NCBI GenBank assembly: GCA_018817425.1
Contig: JAHITX010000026.1
Span: forward strand, 1-32,763
Origin: Pseudomonadota bacterium
Lineage (GTDB): Bacteria; Desulfobacterota; Desulfobacteria; Desulfobacterales; RPRI01
Direction: 5' to 3'
Length of the DNA stretch: 32,763 bases
The position numbers were made by a program, and so were the translations under genes. Positions within the stretch are counted from its first letter, which is position 1. Each line of letters opens with the position of its first letter. Positions 22,476-30,643 of the stretch are shown here, piece by piece. Under the pieces are notes generated by a model. That model made no database searches. It saw only the letters and a program-made list of their open reading frames with translations, and was not told the origin of the DNA.

Positions 22476-24548
22476 TTATCCTGTTGAGGCGTTTGATGGA
22501 GGAAGTTTTCCCATACTTTCTAATTCATCAGCCACATCTTTCAAGCCCAGCTCTTCAAGCTTAGCTCGTGTGGGGACTCCATCCTTCCATCCTCTGAGCT
22601 TATAATAAACCGAAAGAAGATTCTCCAGCTTTTCCCTGGGAAAGAGCACATCGCCAGCTTTGCTTTTTTCCTGATAAATGACATCGTGAAAAGCATCAAC
22701 GGCACCCTCTAAATAGCCGTCTCTGATCCATATTGCTCTCTCCAGATTTACCAGCCTCTCGTATTGCTTCATTAAATACTCTTGCGTGACGTCTTCTCCA
22801 AATACCGCACTCCATTGCTCAGGTGTTCCGTGCACGCTGCCCCACGCAAGTTCCTCTTCCAGCGCTAACCCTCGCATTAAAGTCAGCTCCGAATTAAAAG
22901 AACAAACAGAGGCACAGTCGCCTTCCATATGATAATAATCATGAATGATTACTGCTTTAGCTACGTCTTCTCCCCAATAGGCGGTATCCTTAATTTTGTC
23001 TGTACCGTACCATTTGTTAAGCCATGCGGAATCGGCTCTTGCATTGTTCATTACCTCAAGCTCTTTTCCTCTTTTTATGCTATGCAGAGCAAAGAGGGTG
23101 CACATGGGACTGACTGCACAATCCCCCACGCCTTTACCCCACACAATGGCGTGCCGGCGCATACCGCCGAATTGGCCGGCCTTCGTGTAAGTTTTTTGAT
23201 ATAAATATTCCATTTCCCGGCGTCTGAGACCAAACTCTTCATGCTCCATAATGTGTTTTGTCGAAAGGGCAGGGCCTTTGGCGATCACATCTCCGAAGCC
23301 CTCTCTATAGGCTATTTTATAAGTGTATTCTCTTAAGAACTCCCGGCTTCCGTATTTTGACCAGGGCAAGCCGGTATTCTCTTCGGTCAGAATTCCTCTT
23401 TTATGAGCTTCCCGCAGCATATCGAGGTGCATGATCGATCCTCCTCCAGGAGCTTCAGGGCCAAAGTCCACCGGAAATCCCATCCAGGCCATAGAACTGA
23501 CAAGAGAAGAATCTATACCTAAATCGTCAGTGAGTATGGCGAATTCATAAAGGACTCTGCCCGCCGGACGTCCGCCATAGTATTCCTGTTCTTGTCCGGC
23601 CCACAGCAGGGACTCTCCACACTCAAACGAACCACTGTGCACGGCATTATCTGCAAGCCGGACTTTAGTCTTACAGATGGTGTTGCAACCGGGACAGCCT
23701 GACGGACTCATTTTTACAAAACCGAGTTCCTGTTCCCGGCCCATTTTGGTTCCCTTCGGCCACATATACTGCCAGAAGTATGGAACCGGCGGCCGATGTT
23801 TGCCTGTGATGGTTTTTCCGCCGACGGATCTCGTTTCACCGGGCAATAACATAGCCACTTTTCTCATATGTTCGTTTACTTCCAGAATTCTTTCAGGATT
23901 GGCCACCTTAATGCTGCCTGTTCCTCTGATTGCGATAGCCTTGAGATTTTTGGAGCCCATGACTGCCCCAAAACCGCCGTGGGCGAAAGCGGTATTGCTA
24001 TCAACAGCGATGATGGATTGGATAACCAGATTTTCCCCGGCCGGCCCGATGCATGCAGCTTGTACGTTTTTGCCATGCATCTGCATTAACTTCATACGGG
24101 TTTGGCTTGTCGTCTTCCCCCAAAGCGATGCGGCATCCCGTATTTCCACATGCCCGTCTCTTATCCAGAGATAAACAGGTTTTTCGGCCTTACCCTGCAC
24201 GATAATGGCATCATATCCGGCAAATTTTATCTCGTATCCCCAACGTCCTAAAGCGATAGATGGGTAAATAGTGCTTACAGGATATATACAAGGAGCTTTG
24301 GCAACGCATACGCTCGGTGCGGCATAGGCTGCACCTGTTGCAGTGAGTGCTCCTGTGGCAAATATTAGTCTGTTTTCCGGGTCTAAGGCGCCGATTTCCG
24401 GTGTTATCTCATCCCAGTAAATCCTGGATGCCAGGCCTCTTCCTCCGACATATTTGGGCAGATAGTTTGCACTGGGAATCTCGGTTATTATTTTATCAGT
24501 TAAATCTACCCGTAAAATTTTACCCGCGTAACCATATTGTTCCGCCAT
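22476..24548 (-). CDS. Tungsten-type aldehyde:ferredoxin oxidoreductase homologue, AOR-2
   Basis: The 690-residue AOR-family protein has canonical features: GYAGKILRVDLTDK, GGRGLASRIYWDE and GGFGAVMGSKNLKA (191-204). The cluster site Cys285-x2-Cys288-x3-Cys292 (GCPGCNTIC) is typical. The segment DDLGIDSS contacts the pterin, and a distal VCSF cysteine is present. It should bind a tungsto- or molybdo-bispyranopterin and one [4Fe-4S] cluster. The ATG lies two bases after the stop of the four-cluster ferredoxin, so the pair is tightly coupled, like AOR or BamB with their electron-transfer subunits. Compared with AOR-1 it has about 40 additional residues around positions 240-280. The N-terminal motif GYxGKILRVDL is shared by both copies. 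The substrate could be an aldehyde, acid or ring compound. Confidence 0.92.
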   Translation of the reverse strand: MAEQYGYAGKILRVDLTDKIITEIPSANYLPKYVGGRGLASRIYWDEITPEIGALDPENRLIFATGALTATGAAYAAPSVCVAKAPCIYPVSTIYPSIALGRWGYEIKFAGYDAIIVQGKAEKPVYLWIRDGHVEIRDAASLWGKTTSQTRMKLMQMHGKNVQAACIGPAGENLVIQSIIAVDSNTAFAHGGFGAVMGSKNLKAIAIRGTGSIKVANPERILEVNEHMRKVAMLLPGETRSVGGKTITGKHRPPVPYFWQYMWPKGTKMGREQELGFVKMSPSGCPGCNTICKTKVRLADNAVHSGSFECGESLLWAGQEQEYYGGRPAGRVLYEFAILTDDLGIDSSLVSSMAWMGFPVDFGPEAPGGGSIMHLDMLREAHKRGILTEENTGLPWSKYGSREFLREYTYKIAYREGFGDVIAKGPALSTKHIMEHEEFGLRRREMEYLYQKTYTKAGQFGGMRRHAIVWGKGVGDCAVSPMCTLFALHSIKRGKELEVMNNARADSAWLNKWYGTDKIKDTAYWGEDVAKAVIIHDYYHMEGDCASVCSFNSELTLMRGLALEEELAWGSVHGTPEQWSAVFGEDVTQEYLMKQYERLVNLERAIWIRDGYLEGAVDAFHDVIYQEKSKAGDVLFPREKLENLLSVYYKLRGWKDGVPTRAKLEELGLKDVADELESMGKLPPSNASTG

Positions 24549-24550
24549 TG

Positions 24551-25102
24551 TTAAACACTCCCTTTCGGCTGTATGTATCCGGTTTGAACACCGTTCGGAT
24601 CAGTGAAATAGGTAAGTGCTCCGTGAGAGCATGCCTTAACGCAGGCGGGGTCTCCGCCACAGAGGTCACATTTGACGGCTTTCTTGTTTGCCTTATTAAA
24701 CCTGATACGCGGAGGGTCATGAGGGCATTTCTCTATGCAATTCTGGCAGCCTATGCAGAGCTTATTCTCAATGATTCTGGCGCCGGTTACGGCATCCACT
24801 TTGATGGCGCCCGTCGGACAGTAGCGCAGGCATTGTGGATCAACGCATTGCAGGCAAGGTTTGGCTGAATTATCAAAGATATAATTCGTAGATTCCGCAA
24901 GCTGTATTCTGGCCAGCTCGTGTGAACAAACCCCTTCATTGGTCAGAGAACAGGCATGCACGCAATGCATGCAGCAAGTACAGTGTTCTTCATCTACAAT
25001 GATAACACCTTTAGATAAGGGCACATGTACCGGCGGCACAAATGCCGGTTTTATGAGCCGTTTTTTGGCACTTTCTTCTGTTTGGATATTTTGATTAGAC
25101 AA
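24551..25102 (-). CDS. Four-cluster polyferredoxin, electron-transfer subunit of AOR-2
   Basis: From TTG at 25,102 (AAGAGGAG seven bases upstream, better than the further-upstream TTG at 25,144) the protein has 183 residues. It carries four [4Fe-4S] motifs: Cys41-44-47-51, Cys83-86-91-95, Cys116-119-122-126 and Cys145-148-154-158. This matches the HycB/DmsB-like subunits that serve AOR and BamC-type complexes. It is sandwiched between the HdrB-like gene (31 bp) and AOR-2 (2 bp), making it the obvious wire between them. The short homologue at 17,185 keeps only the first two motifs. No signal peptide is present, so it is cytoplasmic. Confidence 0.88.
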   Translation of the reverse strand: MSNQNIQTEESAKKRLIKPAFVPPVHVPLSKGVIIVDEEHCTCCMHCVHACSLTNEGVCSHELARIQLAESTNYIFDNSAKPCLQCVDPQCLRYCPTGAIKVDAVTGARIIENKLCIGCQNCIEKCPHDPPRIRFNKANKKAVKCDLCGGDPACVKACSHGALTYFTDPNGVQTGYIQPKGSV

Positions 25103-25133
25103 TCGAATTCTCCTCTTAACAGGATGTCTTATT

Positions 25134-26006
25134 CTATAGTCCAAGCACCGGAATTAATACTTCAGGAAGATTTTTAATCTCTATTTTACCACCTCTCTTT
25201 GTCGCAGCAGATCTTAAGAAGTAATGGCAATCACCGTCGGGAGCTACAATCCGGGTTAAATTATTTTTTTCGGCATTTTCCAAAATAGCATCGGCATCCT
25301 GTTTGCAGCAGATCTTTCTGGGCAGATCCACTATTTCCATGCCTTTTACAGTGCCCAACACTTTACGATATCTTTTCCAATCAAGGTTGCTGTTGTGAGG
25401 ATAAAACTTGTGACATCCTTCAAAAAAACCGATTGTTGTCGGCTCAACTTTGAGATCTGTGTTTTCCATCTTATCCATAATCAGATCATAAATAAAACGA
25501 TGGCGTTCAGGCTCATCAGGAAACGACCTTTTTATAACAGCGGCACATACCTGGCAGGCATAGACCATTATTTTTTGCCCGGACTTTTCCGCCAGATCAA
25601 CATTGAACTGCCTCATTTTATGAGCCTGGTCATCCATTTCTTTCTGGCGTTCTTTTGAAATACCTATGATTTCGCGTGAATCCTGAACCATAGGGGCACC
25701 GCAACAGACTTCCTTGTCCGAATAGTTGTAATCAATTCCAAGCGCATTTACTATCTTAACCGTATCGCGCAATTTATTAGTGCTCCAAAAAGGTACATAA
25801 CAACTCCAGACGATGAAGTTATCTGATTTGGGATTTGGTTCCTTTACTCCTATATTCCGAAGCACTCCAGTACGCAAAACCGAAGGAATAGAATGGTTTC
25901 CAGTCTTCCAGCAGTCGTCCACCTGTTCCTCCAGACTTCTCCCGGCAGCCAGATATTCAATAAACTCTGCAAATTCTTTACTGTACTTTACATTTCTCTT
26001 ATGCAT
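25134..26006 (-). CDS. HdrB-like CCG-domain iron-sulfur protein, copy 1
   Basis: The 290-residue protein has a complete first CCG motif: Cys69, Cys101-Cys102 (VCCGAP) and Cys151-x2-Cys154. A partial second follows: Cys198 (FEGCHKFYP), Cys233-Cys234 and Cys260, with no CXXC. This family includes HdrB, BamD, SdhE of SdhABE-type succinate dehydrogenases and MfrE of methylmenaquinol:fumarate reductase. The gene directly follows the FrdB-like gene (33 bp) and precedes the ferredoxin and AOR-2. It could therefore act both as the third subunit of an SdhABE-like complex and as the link to the tungsten enzyme. AAGGAG lies eight bases before the ATG. Confidence 0.85.
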   Translation of the reverse strand: MHKRNVKYSKEFAEFIEYLAAGRSLEEQVDDCWKTGNHSIPSVLRTGVLRNIGVKEPNPKSDNFIVWSCYVPFWSTNKLRDTVKIVNALGIDYNYSDKEVCCGAPMVQDSREIIGISKERQKEMDDQAHKMRQFNVDLAEKSGQKIMVYACQVCAAVIKRSFPDEPERHRFIYDLIMDKMENTDLKVEPTTIGFFEGCHKFYPHNSNLDWKRYRKVLGTVKGMEIVDLPRKICCKQDADAILENAEKNNLTRIVAPDGDCHYFLRSAATKRGGKIEIKNLPEVLIPVLGL

Positions 26007-26039
26007 GGTCTTTTCTCCTTGTATAAGTAATGTTTCAAC

Positions 26040-26738
26040 CTAAGTATTCAAACCCTTCTTTTCCGCTTCTTTTCGCAATTCTTCATAAAGGCTTAAATGG
26101 TCAATTTCGGCAGCAGGGCAAACATTATTGCATTCTCCGCACATGATGCAGGCATAAAGGCCGTTTTGAACTGCTTCTAAGACCCTGTCTGCTTCATCAA
26201 ATGGGTCGTAGTAACGCAATCCCGAAGCAACAATACCTGCAGGGCCTATAAATTTTTCAGGGTCTTTGTCTTCATTAATTACCGGGCAGGCCGCAACACA
26301 ACTTAAGCATCTGCAACACCATTCCAGGTTTCCTATCTTTTTGGCAAGGGCAGGGTTCATTACCGCAGTGATGTCGCTTTCTACAAGTGGTTTTGACCTC
26401 ACCCTTACTTCTATCTTTGCTATCCTTTCACGTATTTTGCTCTTATCTACGATAAAATCCCGGATTACAGGAAATCCTTTTAAGGGCTCAAGAACGATAT
26501 CACGGTCAATGCTTATGGGAGTAAAACATGCCATCATCGGTTCACCGTCAAGCATCATGGCACAACGTCCGCATACTCTCCCCCTGCACGAATAATCAAA
26601 TGCTATGGCTTCATGGTTTTCATGGACATAAACAAGTATTTCAAGAACCGTTATATTTTTCTTCCAGGGAACATTATAAGTCTTATAGTAGGGCATAGCA
26701 TCTATTGCCGGATCGTATTTAAATATCTTTACATTCAT
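26040..26738 (-). CDS. FrdB/SdhB-like iron-sulfur subunit
   Basis: At 232 residues this is a normal-length succinate dehydrogenase/fumarate reductase iron-sulfur subunit. A plant-type [2Fe-2S] domain uses Cys51, 56, 59 and 71 (CRGRVCGRC ... C). A dicluster domain has Cys141/144/147/151 and Cys197/200/203/207, both in full CX2CX2CX3CP form. The second motif retains four cysteines, so it should hold [4Fe-4S] rather than the [3Fe-4S] found in classical SdhB, which resembles TfrB- and MfrB-type enzymes. It passes electrons between the flavoprotein and the HdrB-like subunit. AAAGGAG precedes the ATG. A 132-bp gap separates it from the flavoprotein gene. Confidence 0.92.
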   Translation of the reverse strand: MNVKIFKYDPAIDAMPYYKTYNVPWKKNITVLEILVYVHENHEAIAFDYSCRGRVCGRCAMMLDGEPMMACFTPISIDRDIVLEPLKGFPVIRDFIVDKSKIRERIAKIEVRVRSKPLVESDITAVMNPALAKKIGNLEWCCRCLSCVAACPVINEDKDPEKFIGPAGIVASGLRYYDPFDEADRVLEAVQNGLYACIMCGECNNVCPAAEIDHLSLYEELRKEAEKKGLNT

Positions 26739-26764
26739 CCCTTCTCTCCTTTATATATCCTTTT

Positions 26765-26864
26765 AGATAATGTTTTACGATATCAGTCGCCCCTCTTGCG
26801 ACAGCCTATCAATTGTACGCTTTGCTCACAGAGGCTCCTTCTGGCCTTGCCAAAAACATTATCT
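26765..26864. repeat. 12-bp inverted repeat bracketing the frdA-frdB gap
   Basis: AGATAATGTTTT at 26,765-26,776 and AAAACATTATCT at 26,853-26,864 are perfect reverse complements. Between them lies a small GTCGC/GCGAC hairpin near 26,787-26,802. The 100-bp unit fills the gap between the flavoprotein and iron-sulfur genes. It may be a small non-coding insertion or an mRNA-processing structure that sets subunit ratios. Confidence 0.5.
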
Positions 26865-26870
26865 GAAAGT

Positions 26871-28760
26871 CTATAGGGTAAATTTATTGTCAATGAATTT
26901 TTTAACCTGCTCCGGTGAGTAGTCCAAAGTTACGATCGGCTTTTTCTCAAGCTGCAAATTTCCGTTTACAAGTTTAACCGTAATATTACACAGCCAGTTA
27001 TCGTTATCCCTTTTGCTATAGTCCGACCTGTAATGCTGGCCTCTTGTTTCCGTTCTCATTAATGCCGCCCTGCACATACATTCCACAAGATCGATCATGT
27101 TATAATTTTCAATTGCTTCTTTCCATTCAGTGTTGAAGGTTTTTGTTTTAGCAGAAACAACCATCCTGGGAAGATCTTCTTTTTTTATCCGTTCTATTTC
27201 TTTTATTGAAGATTCAAGGCTTACCGCATCCCGTATCGGCCCTAAACCTTTATAGGCAGCCTTTTGAAGGGCATGTCTTACCACATGAGGCCTGATCGGA
27301 TTTTTTACTTTTCTTCCAAGGATTTCATGAACTCGCGTAAACTCATTATATACAGGCTGCCAGTCTATGCTGTTTATCTTGTTATCTTCGGCGTATTTAA
27401 CTGCCTTAATTGCTGCAAGTGAGGATGCACTCATATTTAAAGCTATGCCACCGCTTTTTGCACCTCTTAAGCCGCCACCCACGGGACAGAACAGACCGGG
27501 TATATCGGTTGCAAGATTTTCATCAATTATAGGATGTGCGTTCGATTCGTACCATTCAACCGCTACTTCAAGCCGATCCTTTTGAACATCGATTCCGAAC
27601 AACTCCTTATAAGGCTTAACATTGCGCTTGTAAGTATCTCTAAGTTCATCAAGTATTTTGTTTGAGCGGCAGTCAATATATACGCCTCCATTGGGACTTC
27701 CCTTTCCTTCAAGGATTTTTTTTGCAACCTCGCGTGCAAATAATCCCCTGTTCATTTCCGCTTTAGGGATATTCTTCATCCAGAAGTCGCCATTTTTGTC
27801 GCAAATATATGCATAATTGATATCATCGGCGCCGATACCCCCATTGTAGCTTGCGGCAAGGCCTTCGGGATATATGCTTATCAGATCGTTTGCAAAAAAC
27901 TCGCAGCCTGTTATTCTCGCACCGTTTCTTAAAGCAATAGCATCCAGATCCCCTGTATTATCAGGGCTTCCAAGAGAAACAGGGCTGACGGAAATCCAGC
28001 CGTAATGCCATGTGCAAGGACCTGTGGCTAAAATTGTGGCTTTAGCTCTGAAAACACGAAACGCTCCTGTAGGCAAATATATGCCCATTGCGCCTATACA
28101 TTGTCCGTCCTGCATAAACAGGTTGGTAATTATTGTTTTGTCAACTACATTTATACCCTGTCTTTTTATCTCATCGGATTCATGTCTGCTGAATCCATGC
28201 TCTACCATTTCCTGGCCCGGCATCGGCACCTTGAATAGTTTTCCGGTTTTGGTTCTTGCAAAAGCAGTGGTGCCGCGGTTTGCTATATCAACCATTATAC
28301 GGTGATTCGGCATATGATTAAAAACTGCTTTAAGTGCCTTCTGATTGCACAAACCTTCCGAATACCAGAAGTTGAACTTGTAAGCCATATCACCGTCTGT
28401 AATGCTGGTGATATAATTGTCCCAATTCATGCCAAAGCCGCCGCTGTATCCAAATGGCCCCTTATCTACCATCATCAGATTGGCCCCCTGGCCGAATGCC
28501 TCCATTGCAGCTGACACAGCAGCAAAACCACCACCGAGTATTAGTATATCAGTATTATAAACTTCATAAACCGGTTCAGGCACGTTAACTGTTTGCCCCT
28601 GAATCAGTATTTCTTTTGCAGTATCTTTAACGGCTGTAGCAGCACCGGCAAGATTGGCCATTCCCATACTGCCTGCTATACCGCCGGCAAAAAGTCCCGC
28701 ATTTTTCAAAAACTCCCTGCGGGATGCCTTGTTATTCTCCTTCTTTTTTTCTTTTGCCAT
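26871..28760 (-). CDS. FrdA/SdhA-like flavoprotein with Tat signal
   Basis: The 629-residue flavoprotein of the fumarate-reductase/succinate-dehydrogenase superfamily opens with a Tat motif SRREFLK (residues 13-19). A hydrophobic stretch to AGA (about 21-40) follows. The FAD Rossmann motif DILILGGGFAAVSAA is near residues 71-85, and GPFGYSGG follows. GLRGAKSGGIALN marks the second FAD contact, and the C-terminal SdhA helix reads ETRGQHYRSDY. The His-based covalent flavin site of classical SdhA is not obvious. Known relatives include MfrA of Wolinella (also Tat-exported), SdhA/FrdA and urocanate-type reductases, so the substrate could be fumarate or another unsaturated acid or enone. Cluster partners lack signals and would need to be co-exported. 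AAGGAAGG precedes the ATG. Confidence 0.88.
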   Translation of the reverse strand: MAKEKKKENNKASRREFLKNAGLFAGGIAGSMGMANLAGAATAVKDTAKEILIQGQTVNVPEPVYEVYNTDILILGGGFAAVSAAMEAFGQGANLMMVDKGPFGYSGGFGMNWDNYITSITDGDMAYKFNFWYSEGLCNQKALKAVFNHMPNHRIMVDIANRGTTAFARTKTGKLFKVPMPGQEMVEHGFSRHESDEIKRQGINVVDKTIITNLFMQDGQCIGAMGIYLPTGAFRVFRAKATILATGPCTWHYGWISVSPVSLGSPDNTGDLDAIALRNGARITGCEFFANDLISIYPEGLAASYNGGIGADDINYAYICDKNGDFWMKNIPKAEMNRGLFAREVAKKILEGKGSPNGGVYIDCRSNKILDELRDTYKRNVKPYKELFGIDVQKDRLEVAVEWYESNAHPIIDENLATDIPGLFCPVGGGLRGAKSGGIALNMSASSLAAIKAVKYAEDNKINSIDWQPVYNEFTRVHEILGRKVKNPIRPHVVRHALQKAAYKGLGPIRDAVSLESSIKEIERIKKEDLPRMVVSAKTKTFNTEWKEAIENYNMIDLVECMCRAALMRTETRGQHYRSDYSKRDNDNWLCNITVKLVNGNLQLEKKPIVTLDYSPEQVKKFIDNKFTL

Positions 28761-28779
28761 TTGTGTTGTTCCTTCCTTA

Positions 28780-29541
28780 TTATACTACTGATCTTCCGCC
28801 GTCTATAGCGATGGATTGACCTGTGATATATGAAGCCCCACCAGAACACAGCCATAATACCGTTTCGGCAATCTCTTGCGGCAACCCGATTCTTCCCATA
28901 GGTGTAGTTGCATTGAGCTTTGCCTTGGCTTCCGGATCTCGGTTAAAATATCCCTCAGTTCCGGGAGTAAGGATCGGGCCCGGGCATACGGCGTTAACAC
29001 GAATACCAAACTTGGCATACTCTAAAGCAGTTGTTTTTGTCAGTCCCAATACCCCATGTTTGCTGGCTGAATAAGCGCACTGGTATGGAGTACCGTGCAA
29101 TCCCGAGGCTGATGACATATTTACTATAACCCCACCTCCCTGTTTTAACATAATAGGGATTTCATATTTCATACACAACCAGATTCCTTTTAGATTAATG
29201 TTCATAACATGATCCCAGTTTTCTTCAGCAAAATCCGCTGTTAACGCTAAATTTACACCTACCCCAACGTTATTAAAGGCATAATCAATACGGTCATATA
29301 TCCCAATTGTTTCCCTTACCATCTCTTCTATATCACTTCGCTGGCTGATATCAGTCTTGATGAAATAGGCATCACCGCCTGCCTCTTTGATCATCCGGAC
29401 AGTATCTTCACCACCTTTTACCATAATATCTGCAACAAGAATCTTTGCCTGTTCCCTTGCGAAAGCCAAAGCAGTTGCCTGACCAATCCCCATAGCCCCA
29501 CCGGTTATCAGGGCCACCTTGTTCTGAAATTTGCCTTCCAT
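28780..29541 (-). CDS. Short-chain dehydrogenase/reductase (SDR), classical type
   Basis: The start is set at ATG 29,541, since AAGGAG lies seven bases upstream and overlaps the stop of the previous gene. The frame is open 19 codons further. The 253-residue product has the NAD(P) motif TGGAMGIG (13-20), FNNVGVG in place of NNAG, and a catalytic Ser (NMSS, 142-144). Tyr157-x3-Lys161 (YSASK) and the typical C-terminus YITGQSIAIDGG are also present. Classical SDRs oxidise secondary alcohols or reduce ketones. Asp at the end of beta-2 (VADI) suggests NAD(H). In this cluster it would dehydrogenate a hydroxylated intermediate, perhaps the product of the lipocalin-fold protein encoded 11 bp upstream. 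The substrate is unknown. Confidence 0.92.
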   Translation of the reverse strand: MEGKFQNKVALITGGAMGIGQATALAFAREQAKILVADIMVKGGEDTVRMIKEAGGDAYFIKTDISQRSDIEEMVRETIGIYDRIDYAFNNVGVGVNLALTADFAEENWDHVMNINLKGIWLCMKYEIPIMLKQGGGVIVNMSSASGLHGTPYQCAYSASKHGVLGLTKTTALEYAKFGIRVNAVCPGPILTPGTEGYFNRDPEAKAKLNATTPMGRIGLPQEIAETVLWLCSGGASYITGQSIAIDGGRSVV

Positions 29542-29552
29542 GCGACATCTCC

Positions 29553-30614
29553 TTATAATGGGGTTCCCCCGTCCAAAGGCATTGTTAACCTGCCCCACTC
29601 CACGTAAGTAATCATATCCTTGATAAGAATAATTTGCCCATCAGGAAGGAATATACGGCCATTCGTTTTAACAAGATTTCCGTAACGAGTGGTATGGCCA
29701 CTGCGTGTGATAAAGCAATAAAAGACCCTCCCGCCTGCAACCATGTCCAGATCTGCTATACCTTTGTCGGAGCTCATATTAACATGCCAGCGGCCCGGAA
29801 CCCGCATAAGGGTTTGGGGGTCTGTCCACCAATCAAGTTCACTTACAATGATTTCGCCAAGACCGAAAGGAATCTCCTTACCATTCACATAAGCACGGCC
29901 GTAGCCTAGTCCGCCTGCCGGCATACTCAAAATAAAAATCTGTGTTGATTTGTTCAAACCTGCTATGTAGTAATATGGTTCACGCATTGCTTTGGAATGA
30001 TCGTATGCCTCACTAAAAGTCATCATTTCGTGGAGGCCGAACCCGTTTTCAAGTTTGTATGTCTTGCCATCTACGGTTATCGTTCCTTCGGCCCAGCAGC
30101 ACTGGTGATAACCGGCTCTGCCTGTCGCGGCCAAATCGGAATAAAGCCCCCATACCCGGGAAGCTTTCCCAAGTCCTCCCAGGGTCAGGTCGCATTCCAC
30201 ACCCTGCTGCTCACCTTTCATTTCCCAATAAGGTGGTCGTGAGATATATTGGCGGTTACCCGGATTCCAGCTTACCTCATCCGGCTTTTCTACAATACGA
30301 ATACTATCTGTCCATTCTGAAGGATCCAGACGGTTGGCGATAAATTCACTATCACGTATACTGCCCCAATTATCTTTAGGTATTTTCATAAACATATTCT
30401 GACTCATCAAAGAATCATCAACCCGCCACTTTCCTTTTCTGCCACCTCCGGTACGCCATGCGCCTGCTCCAAAAAGCAAGATATGACCGTCAGACTCGCC
30501 CATTACCGGACTTCCGATCCACTCACAAAAATCCTGACCCTGTGGCAATTCTGTCACATGACTTCTATCATCGCTGAGTTGCACATCGCTTATTGCTTCT
30601 CTTGCTTTTTTCAT
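29553..30614 (-). CDS. Lipocalin-fold AttH/CrtC-like protein, divergent paralogue 3
   Basis: The 353-residue protein shows the same layout as those at 16,037 and 21,214 but is clearly more distant. PPYWEMKGEQQGVECDLT aligns with the paralogues, as does WAEGTITVDGKTYKLENGFG. The VRERTC motif is replaced by LHEMMTFSEAYD, so ligand or catalytic chemistry may differ. The C-terminal RYGNLVKTNGRIFLPDG matches FRTNGR/LGRTNG in the others. It has no signal peptide. It is translationally close (11 bp) to the SDR that follows, suggesting that the two act in succession on one substrate. GGGAGGG precedes the ATG. The fold call is by pattern resemblance only. Confidence 0.55.
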   Translation of the reverse strand: MKKAREAISDVQLSDDRSHVTELPQGQDFCEWIGSPVMGESDGHILLFGAGAWRTGGGRKGKWRVDDSLMSQNMFMKIPKDNWGSIRDSEFIANRLDPSEWTDSIRIVEKPDEVSWNPGNRQYISRPPYWEMKGEQQGVECDLTLGGLGKASRVWGLYSDLAATGRAGYHQCCWAEGTITVDGKTYKLENGFGLHEMMTFSEAYDHSKAMREPYYYIAGLNKSTQIFILSMPAGGLGYGRAYVNGKEIPFGLGEIIVSELDWWTDPQTLMRVPGRWHVNMSSDKGIADLDMVAGGRVFYCFITRSGHTTRYGNLVKTNGRIFLPDGQIILIKDMITYVEWGRLTMPLDGGTPL

Positions 30615-30643
30615 AGTTATACCCTCCCTATATTTCAGTTCCG

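Noticed and set aside
18915-26006. Calling the AOR modules class II benzoyl-CoA reductase (BamBCD).
   Set aside because: The subunit types fit, but other Bam subunits (BamE, F, G, H, I) and the downstream CoA-dependent ring-degradation genes are absent. Sequence reading cannot place the AORs in the BamB clade.
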